The notes: a model not told the origin generated them from the letters alone. A stretch of DNA of 64,000 nucleotides from Bimastos eiseni (GCA_959347315.1 OY365811.1:39580582-39644581), one strand, 5' to 3'; shown: positions 35,380 through 46,365, counted from the stretch's first letter. Numbers and translations: made by a program.

Positions 35380-35466
35380 GCCGGTTATTATTTTTAGTTT
35401 GTTATTATTTTTAGTTTATTATTTTTAGTTTGTTATTATTTTTAGTTTGTTATTATTTTTAGTTGG
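35380..35466. repeat. 17-bp AT-rich minisatellite
   Basis: About five copies of TTTGTTATTATTTTTAG with small length changes. The rest of 35025-36110 holds nothing recognised except a TGATGATGATGATG run near 35910, of the kind that often ends LINE copies. Confidence 0.85.
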
Positions 35467-36117
35467 TAACTATTAGTTTTGTCTTGTACGTCTTTGTATT
35501 TGGAGAAATACAGTGATTGGAGTCTGTAATTGTGTTTTTTTTAACATCAAGAAGGAGAGATCTACATCACTTTTTAAATTATAGCTCTTCGTCAATAATC
35601 CAGCTTCCATTTAAGCATGATTTTTTCATCAATCCGGCCCCCAGTACAGCAGTACTCTTTTCATTGATCCAGATACTAGTTAAACATTATTTCTTTCGGA
35701 CGCTCGCGAGCCTTAACCTGATTTGTCATGGAGAGTAATTTACGACACTAAGGTGGTAGATAACCATAATATTATAGCAGAAATCTGCGATAAAACGTCA
35801 TGCACCAAACGCCACGTACCGCCGTGAAGTTTCAAGGCTCTTCCTGTATTTGGCCACCTAAGTCACTGCAATGAGTGATGACGTCCAGACTCAAGTTGGC
35901 CCTATATGATGATGATGATGACTCTTGTATGTTCTGTAACTTTAGTATAAGCAAATCGTTTAAAATTTGTAAGTAAGTAGGAATGTTATTACTAGGCCTA
36001 TCCGCAATTTAGCCAATATACCACATGGTATAACAGGCAGTTTTCTAATTTCAAGACAATCGGTACATTCTATAATCTATATATATTGATGCCACCTTAT
36101 GTGTACTCGTAACCTGT

Positions 36118-36330
36118 CTTATTCACTGTGACCCAACTCAACTTTCTTCCTCCCACCACGTGGAACAGCCTCCCCATTCCTCTTCGGAAGGAGCTGCTGT
36201 CTCCCTCTGCATGCTGCCTTTTGGAGGCGCCTGAAGACTTTCCTGTTCTCCGTTTAGCTAGATGCTAGGCCTATGTGTCGTGTGCGCCTCTGATAACGAG
36301 TAGCGCTATATAAAAATCACGTATTTTATT
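36118..36330 (+). mobile_element. LINE ORF2 C-terminal remnant with GCGCTATATAAA tail
   Basis: The plus strand reads FLPPTTWNSLPIPLRKE, the W-N-S-L-P motif typical of the end of jockey/CR1/L2-type ORF2 proteins. After a frameshift it continues in another frame as FWRRLKTFLFSV. The shared 3' tail, GTAGCGCTATATAAA, follows at about 36300. The copy is dead. It is useful because it ties the dispersed tail to a LINE. Confidence 0.7.
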
Positions 36331-36388
36331 AACATTGACACCAATCGAAGTCCTGAAATATTTAATCTTTCTTCCCCCATTTCAACAG

Positions 36389-38218
36389 ATGTCTTGCGCG
36401 TGGCGTTTGAGCAGCGCCTTAATTAGAAGTTTGGAAATGACGATTACCTCTGCTAAAAATCGCCAAAACTCGGATGCAAGAGAGTTTGTGAGTCGTCTAT
36501 AAGATGGTGGTGATGATGATAATGATTATGACGATGACGATGAAAATAATAATAATAGCAATAACAGTCACAACAAACATCGAATAACAATAAACTCGTA
36601 ACTGAAATAATAATAGTATAAAAATAGATTATAAACAGCAATTTTTAAATGTTAATGATAGTTACTATTAATATCACACAGTTTTGAGTAAATAATGACC
36701 TAATCGCGAAAATGTGACAGTTTTAAAACGGTCCGCTTCTGATAAGAAGTCTTAGTAAAATAGAGGAGCAACATAAGTTCTGTTATTAAATGACGTCATC
36801 ACTATGAGCTGCTGAAGATAAAGGTATTTGGAAGCATGTGAGTCAGAGCAAGGATGGCGATGGCGAGTTGCTGAAGAGGAAGACGAAGTGTCCGAAGAAG
36901 ATGCTCTGGCGGGAGATGGAGGATGAGAAGGTGTTGGCTGCTGCTACTGCTGCTGATGGCACCTCGTCGCAGGTCAGCGAAGCTGCTGATTCTGCGATTG
37001 CTGATATCTGGCAAAGGATCCCTGCTCCTGTAGGTGTTGTACTCTGCACAGGTAAATCAAGGTAAGCCTATTACGAAATGCCAATCAAGTTACGCTAGAT
37101 TATTTCAGATAAGTCAAGGTAAGCTTATTACGAAATGCCAATCAAAGTAGGCTAGATAATTTCAGGTAGGACAAGTCAGCCTTATAAGTTATAAGCCGAT
37201 TCAAGGTTATAGATTTGGTTAATTCTGCTACTCTAGAGGAATTTCGATTCCTTGTGGACTCCTTTTGTAGACTAGTATTATAGCCCTAATCATTATTCTT
37301 TTGCCTTGATTAAGCTGTTTGTTATGGCTTAGATATGCTCAAACAAGATAGCTTGATTGATTGCTTGACTGATTGAATGCATCGACTATGCGTATAGACA
37401 TCTTGAAGGGGCGCCATTAAGTTTTCAGAGTGAATGAATGAAATAATAGTGTAAGGTTTTGTCGACGATGTAATGTAATCATAAATGTAGACGCTTCAAC
37501 GTCGGGATAAGTTCACGCAAGCAAAGAGCTATTAGCGGTTAGCTAGCCTATTAGCTAATTAGGTTGAAGAAATGCGTGCACATGGTTACAGAGGTCAGTG
37601 ATCCGATTGCAATGACTAAAGTAGGTAATCGAGCAAGGTGCTTTCAGTTTATCAAGCTAAAGCAAGGTATAGTATAAATAGTTATTATTGGGCCGATACT
37701 GATTAAAAAATTAATGGAGTGATCTCCAAAATTTGACTGCATGCGATTTAGCAGTTCTTCTACAATCTCTATGGTCTGAGTGGAATCATAATCTTAAACT
37801 ACAAACTTTTAAAGCGGCACTCGAAAGCCAAGCGCGGGGTACAAACTTATTCATGAGCGCTGTGTCAAATCAAAGCCGGATTCTGGACGCCTCTGTACAA
37901 CCTCTCTAACATGACGCAGCTTCAGAGTAGCGCTAATGAAATTTATTGAGTACGATTACGATTGGGTGTCATCGTCATGTGGAGGCGTTATATAAATTGC
38001 TAAAGAGTTGGATGGCGAAGGGTGCTGACTTTGTGAGAGGAAGACGTCCTTGGAGGAACTGGAGAGGACGTTCTCAGCGTACAGAGAGTAGTTACGGAAG
38101 AGATCGACACGGACATGACGTATAATGAGCTGCGTCTCTATGACGTCATCCGATCTGATCTGGAGAAACAGAATACAAGGAATGTGTCGTTAGATGAATT
38201 GACGGATGTTGGATGCAT
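36389..38218 (+). CDS. Gene D candidate: three phase-matched exons, product unknown
   Basis: Exon 36389-36487 has a strong acceptor (TTCTTCCCCCATTTCAACAG) and donor (GTGAGT) and reads MSCAWRLSSALIRSLEMTIT then SAKNRQNSDAREF. Exon 36847-37051 (acceptor GAGTCAG, donor GTAAAT) includes SKDGDGELLKRKTKCPKKML and AADSAIADIWQRIPAPVGVV. Exon 38038-38218 reads EDVLGGTGEDVLSVQRVVTE then EIDTDMTYNELRLYDV. Phases agree (0/0, then 1/1). The third acceptor (TTTGTGAG) is weak and its donor would be the first GTATGT of a 365-bp GTAT microsatellite. No family is recognised. An in-phase terminal exon might lie near 44607 (after TATGTGCAG, reading CSCARSVNV then stop), which would overlap gene C on the other strand. 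Codon use and clean borders favour a real gene, but the 5' and 3' ends are unknown. Confidence 0.4.
37054..37168. repeat. 57-bp tandem duplication containing splice-like sites
   Basis: Two copies of about 57 bp, each with CAAGGTAAGC near its start and ATTTCAG at its end, with GCCAATCAA between. They begin three bases after the donor of gene D exon 2. Identity is roughly 90 percent. Confidence 0.85.
37389..37425 (+). mobile_element. Retroposon tail fragment
   Basis: AGACATCTTGAAGGGGCGCC matches the consensus word AGATATCTTGAAGGTGCGCT seen at 61145. A second tail, GGCGTTATATAAATTGC, lies at about 37985, just upstream of gene D exon 3. No coding part is left. Confidence 0.5.
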
Positions 38219-38578
38219 GTATGTATGTATGTGTGTATGTATGTATGTATGTATGTATGTATGTATGTATGTATGTATGTATGTATGTATGTATGTATGT
38301 ATGTATGTATGTATGTATGTATGTATGTATGTATGTATGTATGTATGTATGTATGTATGTATGTATGTATGTATGTATGTATGTATGTATGTATGTATGT
38401 ATGTATGTATGTATGTATGTATGTATGTATGTATGTATGTATGTATGTATGTATGTATGTATGTATGTATGTATGTATGTATGTATGTATGTATGTATGT
38501 ATGTATGTATGTATGTATGTATGTATGTATGTATGTATGTATGTATGTATGTATGTATGTATGTATGTATGTATGTAT
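38215..38578. repeat. GTAT microsatellite, about 364 bp
   Basis: Nearly pure GTAT/ATGT tetranucleotide with one GTGT interruption near 38232. It is followed by a GGAC tetranucleotide tract (38597-38622). The three long plus frames (MYVC repeats) and the minus frame (YIHT repeats) are artefacts of a tetramer read in triplets. Confidence 0.98.
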
Positions 38579-38740
38579 AGATTGAGGGATGGATGGACGG
38601 ACGGACGGACGGACGGACGGATGGATCGTTGGTTTGGTTCATTTCATTGGCTGGCCTCACCGACCGACCGATTGACTGATGAATTGACTGATCGATGATT
38701 GTGTTTGATTAATAAACAGTTTATTAAGAATTAAACTGAC

Positions 38741-38925
38741 GGCTGTGAAGATGTGAAAATCGCTGGTTATGTCGGCGATCGTTTGATCTGTGATGATTGT
38801 TCCGTTAATATCGACCACCCAGAAGAATCGAGTTGGCTTCGGCTTCGCTTTGATCTCGCACTTCAAAAGTACATTCCGCTCGCCCACGTAGGCCTCCGCT
38901 CCAACGCAGGATATCTTTGGACCAT
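38741..38925 (-). CDS. Gene C exon: start of third Ig-like domain
   Basis: After TTGCTCGTAG the exon reads GPKISCVGAEAYVGERNVLL and continues KCEIKAKPKPTRFFWVVDIN, with B-strand Cys and core Trp. The likely donor is CACAGCC|GTCAGT, phase 0. The F-strand cysteine must lie in a following exon, not identified. Confidence 0.65.
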
Positions 38926-41900
38926 CTACGAGCAACGTAGGCATGTGCAATTTATTGTAACGATTTCAATTTCTATGAGTATGTAATGTAATGGAGTACT
39001 TATATAGCGCCATTCGAATGTAATCACAGTCGTAAACTGGAAGATTACAAAGTGAAGCCTTGAAGGTTAGTGCAGCTCGTGAAACCGGTGTATTCACAAG
39101 CGCTGTGTCTACTATGTTGGGTTGTCCAGTGTTACAGAAAACATCGCGACACGGACTCTGACTATCCATTCTCCTATTCATCCATTTATCCATCTATCCA
39201 CCTACGCATCCAAATATGCATCCATCTATCCATCCACTTATACATCCATTCATCCACCTAACCATCCACTTATCCATACATCTATCCATCCACCGATTCA
39301 TCCATCCATCCATCATTCCATCCATTCACTTATCCATTCTCCTATCCATCCATTTATCCATCTATCCACCTACGCATCCACATATGCATCCATCTATCCA
39401 TTTACTTATCCATCAATCCATTCACCTATCCAAGCATCCACCTATCCATTCATCCATCCACCTTTTCCTCTCAACGTACATTCGACTGCGATATGAACGA
39501 ATTCCGTGTAGGAATTCATCTCAGCTACTGTGGCGATGCACTTGAATTTATGCCCATCGTCCTCGCTAGACGGCGTGTAGTTGTCCGTCCATCTCTCCGT
39601 CCTCAGTCGGATCTGGCGCAGTCCTTTCTCCCCGGCCAGAGACGACTGAACGACGGCCGAGAACCGGTCCGTCACGTCCCTCCTGTCGAGGTAGAGGTGG
39701 AGAGTGGGCGCCGGGTACCCCCCGAAGGCCACGCATCGCAGTCGACTCGGTCGGTTCTCTACCATGCGTAAGAGGCTGTTGACATGGTGACCAGACCCTC
39801 CCGCGAAGCCACGGTGCTCGTTTGTGACGTCACCGTCCGATATTACGACGCTTTTGACGCTGTCTGTTGCCAGGCAACGGAGAGCACAATAGTTGTTAAT
39901 AAGACATTATTACAATCTGACCACAACTATTACGAAGACATTATATCAATACAGCCACAATTATTAAGAAATTATAAGGTCCCGTCCAAAATTATTAGGA
40001 AATTACAAAAGCCAACAAAAGATAACTGACCTGTTCTTAACTTAGTCGCCTTGATCATTGTTTAATATTTAGTTAAACTTAAAGAACGCCTCTGTCAGTC
40101 TCGTGGATTGGCGTTGTATAAACGTCCTTAATAATTGTATATTCGTTTACGTCACCTAGTCTTGGCATAACACAGCCCGTAACAGAGGCGAGGCCATTTT
40201 GAAAATAAATAAATTCATCCTCATCTGTTTATAATAATGACTGTTGCACCAATGAGTGTATTACAGCTCAAAGTGGCAATCCATTGTCGCTAAACAAAGT
40301 CGTTGAACCAAATGCCAGATTGAGTCCTCTAGTCCCAGTGGGAATCGGCTCTGAGTAGCTTATTATGGTAGGCCTGATTTTGAAAGGGCGCTAAATAAAT
40401 TGCGATTGATCGATGGGCTGAGCGCCATTAGAATGGAAGAGCGATACAATACAATACAATACAGGTGGAATTTAAAAATGCCCTCCTTACAGAAAGTCCA
40501 GAAGTGCACGTGATTTCATTAAGAGCCATAGGTAGACTGGAAGAGGTAGGTTTTCAGGTTTGAGCGAAAGACAGACTCACTGAGACAGTTTCGAACATGA
40601 GGGGATAGAGAGTTCCAGATGGAGGGACCGGCAATAGTGAATGACCGCCGGCCAAAGACAAGATGTGTACTAGGGACAACGTAAGCTACTTTCCAGCCAC
40701 TAATATGGTTCCCTCCCTCAATAAAATACATTTACATCAAGGACTTAATATGCGCAGCAACACAGGCCTAAAGAGTCCCTAAGTAGCGGCGTGTCACTTG
40801 TTATTGGGCGATATTTGGGAGCATGAATTTCACATCATTTTGACATTACAAGCTGATTCGTTAACATTTAGTTGTGAATGAACATCTACGAATAACTGTC
40901 AACAAAATAGAAAAAATGATTTTGTTCGTTTAAAACATCATAATATTTCAAATAGAAGCAAAACTTTAATTGAGGCGACATCTATGTTTAAGAGTTAAGC
41001 GTGTACACAGATATTTGACAAGTAACCATTCCTTTAATGTTATAGGTTCATTGCATTTGCCAAAATGACTGTTGGAAAGGCGTGTGAAAACTATCTCTCT
41101 ATTCATGTGTCGCGTTTCCAGGAACCTCCCAGTGCTAATAACCATATGCTATCATCCTTATGACTAGGCTACACGTGTTTTAGATTATTCCTAGTACAAG
41201 CTTCATAACTGTGTTTGACCTCTGATATAAAGAGCGTGTGTCACCGTTCCACGTAAGATGGAATGAGGACCTCGAACTTCGCAGCTGTAGTTTCCGCTAT
41301 CCTCATGGTTGACAGCTGAAATCCAGAGCAGAACAGAAGCAATTAGAAAAGGAGACGATTTTTAACAACAATCGTGTGTTTGCTTTGATATAAATTGACT
41401 GTTATGTACCTGGAACATCGGGCGAATGATATTTGAAAATTACCAGTAGCTGCTCAGAGGCAATATGGGCGCCGACTCCACAGGGGCAACGGGGACTTTG
41501 GACCCTGTCCTTTGGAAGGTGCCAGGACAAGAGAATGGGTTCGCCATTATCATTTGGCACTGTTATTGGTTTATAATGATGATCATTTATTATCTATTGT
41601 GCTTGCATGAAGTATAAAGGTGGGAAAAAACTTTTCCTGAGTTGGCTCGTAGAAGCACGGCAGAGACATTCTAAAAATTAACAGGCTAATATTGTGATGC
41701 AGAGTCCTTACTCTTGGGTTGGAATAAGTCCCTATGTTTGGGTTGGAATAAGTCCCTATGTTTGGGTTGGAATAAGTCCCTATGTTTGGGTCGCAATAAG
41801 TTCCTATGTTTTGGTTGCAATAAGTTCCACTGTGTCCATGTCTGCGTTTCTGATTCTGTCAGATGCAATTTCGCATTGTATCGAGTGCGATTTGGGTTTG

Positions 41901-42425
41901 CTTCTTGAGCTGTTACGCAGAAGTCGAAACGAGTGGAAAACGCGTCCCATTATCTTGCGGATGGCCCAAAATCCCAGCGACTGGAAACTGTTCCTCTTCG
42001 CCTCTCCCACAAATCCCAGAGTGCAAGTGAATTCGTTTACATCGAATAGGAAACAACTGTGTAAGTCTGTGTTCCTTTCGTGTGATTTGTGGTGCGATTT
42101 GTTCTTCGCCTGATCAGCAGAAAATGCATTTCTCGTGTTTGACCAACGACCCATCATCTTCCGCTTCGTGTACTTATCCAATGGCCTTTCCCATGATAGC
42201 CATGATCTATATATATATAATTTTTGTATATGTATATATATATTTTTTTATATGTACGTGTACCCTGAGAGCTATGACCACCGTTATATATATATATAAT
42301 AGCGTTATATATGTAATATATAACTATATATATAGTATATATATATTATATAACTATATATATATATGCACGTGTAACATGGTGGACTAACGTGTGGACA
42401 GCCCTATCTATACACTCAATGAACG

Positions 42426-42461
<36 letters not shown>

Positions 42462-43805
42462 ATACCCTATGTGCACATTAAGCGTCGCAGTTTTCTCACG
42501 TTCGCAACGAAGCATGAACAAGCGAAAGCTTTCGTCTGGACTTTTATTGGTTATAGGAATAGGAAATCTTTCCGCTCTTTGTATTTATAGGTGGGGGAGG
42601 GGAGTCTATTCATCTGGACTTTTCTTAAACGCATCGTGGTTACTCCTCAAAAGCGACATCAATATGGTTTCATTAGATATCGCCTACTGAATTATATAAC
42701 GAGTCGTAGACTTCCATTTCTGATAACAGTGTTCAACATTATCGACTTATTTACTAACTATAGCGTAGGCCTACAATGAGGTTAAAAATAATCGACCAAA
42801 GACCGCAGCACAAAGTTACGTAAAATAAGCATAGGACCTTGATATCTCGATGATTGACACAAATCGAAATTTACAAACAGTGAAATGAAAATAAGTTGAA
42901 AACCATCGTCATACAGACAAACGATAGAAATTCCACCACAGAATTAAGATTTATCGGGTCAGTAAGTTGAAAATATGTTTGAAAATCATCATAATTGACA
43001 GAATTTATAATTTTCAGCAAGTTGAAAAGAAGACTGAAAATGATCCAATTTCCGATGATTTATAGAAGCAATAATTTTGCGGTGAGTAAGCAGGGGCGGA
43101 TCTAGTAAGGGGGCGATTTTTAGGTTTTAGTGGCAACCGCAGGCAAGCCCACAAATCGTAAACCTTGTTTACTTTTTTTTCTTTGAGTATCATTCTTCTA
43201 CTGTCTTAATCGATGTAATGTAACTATAAAATGACGTCATATATTGGTATCCCAATACATTAAACTTTGAACATTTTTGTTGACATTGCATACTTTCTTT
43301 ATAAAAGGCTGCAAAAGCCAAGTAAAAATCGCTAAAGAAATTTCTTTCCAAATAATATAAGGGGGGGCGATCGCCCCCATCGCCCCCCCCTATGGATCCG
43401 CCACTGTGAGTAAGTTGAAAATAAGTTGCAAAATCATCGATTCATCAATATCGATCAACAGCATTACTATTTTCCGGACAAAGTTTAAAAAGATTGACAT
43501 GCCGATGATTGACAGCTGGGGACTGAAAATGACTGACATACCGATGATTGACAGCTGAAGACTGTGCTGTGACGTATCATCTTCTGTTGAATACGTCACC
43601 TCGTATCTATTGGTGGAGTGGAATGGTTCGTTGATGTTACCCATGATGTTAATCATTGCAATTTCCGTCGTCTGGGTCTTCATCCAAAGAACCGGGCTGT
43701 CGAAGAGATTGAAATTCTGGGCCTGGAAGCTACAGTCTAGAACCGCCTTCTCGTCGACGCTCAACAGTATCGTCTGCCCACGTGACAACATCGTCAGCTG
43801 TAGTC
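38741..43805 (-). CDS. Gene C: immunoglobulin-superfamily protein, 4 exons (partial)
   Basis: Exons in transcription order are 43805-43542, 41315-41220, 39758-39462 and 38925-38741. Phases agree at every junction (1, 1, 1, then 0). Exons 1 and 2 make a V-type Ig domain: LDCSF, then the tryptophan in SPVLWMKTQTTE, then HEDSGNYSCEV, the classic D-x-G-x-Y-x-C. Exon 3 is a second Ig-like domain (RLRCVAFGGYPAP ... EDDGHKFKCIATV). Exon 4 starts a third (NVLLKCEIKAKPKPTRFFWV). Such proteins are normally secreted or membrane-anchored adhesion or recognition molecules. The signal peptide, membrane anchor and 3' end are not located. The donor of exon 1 is tandemly duplicated, and a hAT-type element lies in intron 1. 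It resembles lachesin/DPR-like or IgLON-like cell-surface proteins in general layout; a precise family is not claimed. Confidence 0.7.
38926..39461. repeat. Gene C intron with ATCC/CCAT microsatellite
   Basis: From about 39165 to 39465 the plus strand is CCATCCAT/TTATCCATCTATCCACC tetramer repeat with higher-order units. A reversed TTATATAGCGCC retroposon tail starts at 39001. The open frames across it (IHPSIHPS) are repeat artefacts. Confidence 0.9.
39462..39758 (-). CDS. Gene C exon: second Ig-like domain
   Basis: The acceptor at CATGGTAG gives ENRPSRLRCVAFGGYPAPTL, in phase with the previous exon; the cleaner-looking upstream CAACAG would hit a stop in that phase. The F strand is EDDGHKFKCIATV. 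The donor GAAAAG|GTGGAT opens directly into an ATCC-type microsatellite intron. Confidence 0.7.
40380..40412 (+). mobile_element. Retroposon tail fragment
   Basis: TTGAAAGGGCGCTAAATAAA matches the dispersed LINE/SINE tail in plus orientation. An ATACA pentamer run follows at about 40445-40462. Confidence 0.5.
40519..40731 (-). mobile_element. LINE ORF2 C-terminal fragment
   Basis: The minus strand is open for 70 codons ending in RRSFTIAGPSIWNSLSPHVR, then FRSNLKTYLF. G-P-x-x-W-N-S-L-P-x-x-(I/V)-R and the FKxxLKTYLF block are the standard end of CR1/L2/jockey-type ORF2 proteins. The fragment lies in gene C intron 2. The frame is intact here, but no more of the element was found. Confidence 0.85.
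41220..41315 (-). CDS. Gene C exon: C-terminal half of V-type Ig domain
   Basis: After CTCTGGATTTCAG the exon reads AVNHEDSGNYSCEVRGPHSI and LRGTVTHALYIR and ends at ATCAGAG|GTCAAA. D-S-G-N-Y-S-C is the diagnostic F-strand motif. At 96 nt it is easily missed by ORF searches. Confidence 0.75.
41708..41830. repeat. 24-bp minisatellite, about 5 copies
   Basis: The unit contains TTGGGTTGGAATAAGTCCCT followed by ATG. The last two copies diverge (GTCGCAATAAG). It lies in gene C intron 1. Confidence 0.9.
42200..42465. repeat. TA-rich microsatellite cluster
   Basis: Several TATATATA runs broken by short unique words (42211, 42285, 42320, 42425). No gene. Confidence 0.85.
42880..43560. repeat. Degenerate tandem array built on GTAAGTTGAAAAT
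   Basis: The words AGTAAGTTGAAAAT, GTTTGAAAATCATCA and GATTGACAG recur many times with spacing near 40-70 bp. The hAT-type element at 43091 sits inside one unit. The end of the array at 43500-43560 overlaps the donor of gene C exon 1, which it duplicates. Confidence 0.6.
43091..43406. mobile_element. hAT-type MITE, 316 bp, with 8-bp target duplication
   Basis: The element starts CAGGGGCGGATCTAGTAAGG and ends CCTATGGATCCGCCACTG; the two ends are imperfect inverted repeats of about 28 bp. It is flanked by the exact duplication TGAGTAAG (43083-43090 and 43407-43414). A second subterminal palindrome GGGGGGCGATCGCCCCC lies near the right end. There is no coding capacity. Short length, inverted ends and an 8-bp duplication identify a non-autonomous hAT-type element. 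Confidence 0.9.
43542..43805 (-). CDS. Gene C exon: first half of V-type Ig domain
   Basis: The acceptor is TTATTGTGACAG and the donor is ATCATCG|GTATGT. The exon reads LQLTMLSRGQTILLSVDEKA, then VLDCSFQ (B-strand cysteine), SPVLWMK (core tryptophan) and SQHSLQLSII (E strand). The domain finishes in the next exon, the usual split-Ig arrangement. The open frame runs on past the donor into a duplicated copy of the junction. Confidence 0.75.
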
Positions 43806-43924
43806 CTGTCACAATAAAAACTTCCGGTTTAGTTCTGGTTTAAGCTGTCATCCGACCAAAACTTTCGGATTAATCGTTTTCGTATTAACATAATGAAGCG
43901 AAAATTGTTTGCATGAATTTTTAA

Positions 43925-44115
43925 GGAACGGGAAGAAGGGAGAAGGAGGAGACCTTGCAGAGAATGGCTTGGTGACATAGTAGACTGGTTTGGGTCTGTG
44001 GGACCGCTATAACTTATTATAGTTGACCCGGGACACAGAAGCATGAAGAACAAGGGTCCAATGCGCATACCTACCGGCTTTCAGACCATGGATCATGATG
44101 ATGACGATGATGATT
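43925..44115 (+). mobile_element. LINE ORF2 C-terminal remnant
   Basis: The plus strand reads RRRPCREWLGDIVDWFGSVG before a stop, then VDPGHRSMKNKGPMR and a GATGATGACGATGATGA run. R-G-R-P-x-x-x-W-x-x-D-I is the usual end of several non-LTR ORF2 proteins, and GAT runs commonly follow. It is degenerate. Confidence 0.65.
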
Positions 44116-44727
44116 TATTAACTTCACATGTCTACAGGGCTACTTTGAGGCTATACCCTGGGCACCAGGTTACTAATGACCACACAGAGGTTTTCTGAGT
44201 TGCCAAGTGAAGATTTGAGTACAGGTCCCAGAGAGACCAGATCGAAGGCGGGTTTCTATGGGAATGAAAGTGCTCGTGAGGCAGGGATCTGATGTATGCC
44301 TATGTGGGTAGTAACAACAGACTGAAGTCAATGAAGTGGCGCCACTAGGCTTCAATTTGGAGTGAAACGCCTGTGAGGTGATGAGTAGATAAGTGTTAGG
44401 GGGACAGATAAGAGGAGCTGTTACAGAAGATAGTTACATTTGTTATTACAGTTGTCAACGGATATTTGACGTTTAACCGTTTCTCTAATATAGATTCCTT
44501 GAAGCAGAACGAATGTCTTGCTTCAATTACGTTCCGACTGCTGATAGTTTTTTCTAGCTCTCCTCCAACGTATTTGCATTTTCATTAATTGTGTTTATAT
44601 GTGCAGATGCAGCTGCGCGAGGAGTGTGAATGTTTGAGATTATAAATAGAGAATTTGTATAGCGCCAGGTTTGGGTGCCCAAATGACGAGCGATTGGTTA
44701 GTTAAAACCCGACATCCATAAACAAAC

Positions 44728-45388
44728 ACACACACACACAAACACAAACACACACACACACAAACACAAACACACACAAACACAAACACACACACACACA
44801 AACACATACACAAACACAAACACATACACAAACACATACACAAACACAAACACATACACAAACACATACACAAACACAAACACACACACAAACACACACA
44901 CAAACACACACACAAACACAAACACACACACACACACAAACACAAACACAAACACACACACACACACAAACACATACACAAACACATACACAAACACATA
45001 CACAAACACAAACACATACACACACAAACACAAACACACACACAAACACATACACAAACACAAACACACACACACACAAACACAAACACATACACAAACA
45101 CAAACACAAACACATACACAAACACAAACACATACACAAACACAAACACAAATACATACACAAACACATACACAAATACATACACAAACACAAACACAAA
45201 CACAAACACAAACACATACACAAACACATACACAAACACATACACAAACACAAACACAAACACATACACAAACACAAACACATACACAAACACAAACACA
45301 AACACATACACAAACACATACACAAACACATACACAAACACAAACACAAACACATACACATACACAAACACAAACACAAACACACACT
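44728..45388. repeat. CACAAA/CATACA/CACACA satellite, about 660 bp
   Basis: Built entirely from the hexamers CACACA, CACAAA and CATACA on the plus strand, with longer blocks repeating (for example CACATACACAAACACAAA). The left edge abuts a GTATAGCGCCAGG retroposon tail at about 44658. All long minus frames (CVCVCV, FVFVYV) are artefacts. Confidence 0.97.
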
Positions 45389-45811
45389 ACTATAGGCATA
45401 ATGCATATATACGGTAATAATAATTTAAAATATGAGCGTCATAATATACTTGATGCTATACAATGACCGACGTGTTCGTCTCTGATAACATTGAAGTGGA
45501 AGCGAGCGTTAGGTTTCCATTACCAAATCCATCCATTAGTGGATAATATCGTTTTGTGCACGGTTGGAAAACAGGATTATCTCCACATTATCTGATACTC
45601 TTTTTGCGGCTGTTAGATCTTCTCCATCGACTCGTGATGATCGTACGCCTTCGTATAATGTATGTACAAAATGACTTGTATGCTTGTAAGGTGTACACAC
45701 GAATGAATAAATGCATTCATGTGTGTACACATATAGTTACGTATGCAATTATACAATTGTCAAGATTCCTATGTATGCGACAGCGTGCATGTAGTCATAT
45801 CAGAGTTGTCT

Positions 45812-45937
45812 ACGGGTCGGGTCGACCAGCGATTCGCGTTGAGTCGGGTCTGTTTACCAAAATCCGTAGATTAGGTGGGTCGGGTTGAATCGGGTCAAGA
45901 TCCTGGCGGGTCGGATTTGGTCGGGTTCTAAACCCGG
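45812..45937. repeat. GGGTCGGGT-rich patch
   Basis: TCGGGTC/TCGGGTT words occur about seven times in 125 bp without a strict period. No gene is seen. Confidence 0.6.
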
Positions 45938-46189
45938 ACCCATTTCGACACGTCAATTTTTTGGAGAGTTTGATTTTCAAGTCTGTGCTATTCATAATGT
46001 TAATCAGTTACAATCAAATAAATTGTTTATGGTGAAGGATTTAGCGAAAAAGCGTAGGGCAACACCGGATTTGTTCTTTTTTACACAGAACTCGGCTCAC
46101 GTTGTCGTATGGAATAATTTCTCATCAATTAAACGTGTGAGTTGGCTGAGGAGGCAATGAAATTCTTTCAATTTGATATCACCCTTCTT

Positions 46190-46365
46190 CCAACATCTCT
46201 TGCTCAGAAGTGCATGCGCCTCGACGGCGCAACTGCAGAGCAATTGTGCGCGAAGTACTAGTTCAAGGTCCTTACGCAGTGACTGACACCTCGGACGAGG
46301 GTCGAACCCGCTCATTAAGTGCACACGGGCCGACCGCTCTAACCGATCAGCCACCGTGCTACACA
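46190..46365 (-). mobile_element. tRNA-derived SINE head
   Basis: On the minus strand GTGGCTGATCGGTTAGAGCG is an RNA polymerase III A box in a tRNA-like context, and GAGCGGGTTCGACCCTC about 40 nt later is a B box. The regions in between do not fold into a full cloverleaf by eye, and the sequence runs on for over 80 bp. A tRNA-derived SINE is therefore more likely than a functional tRNA gene. Confidence 0.6.

Noticed and set aside
38115..38698. Long plus and minus frames rich in MYVC or YIHT
   Set aside because: A GTAT tetramer is open in every frame; only the first about 100 bp (38038-38218) has non-repeat coding character.
44640..45406. Minus frames of over 230 codons (CVCVCV, FVFVYV)
   Set aside because: They are translations of the CA-rich satellite, all three frames being open together.
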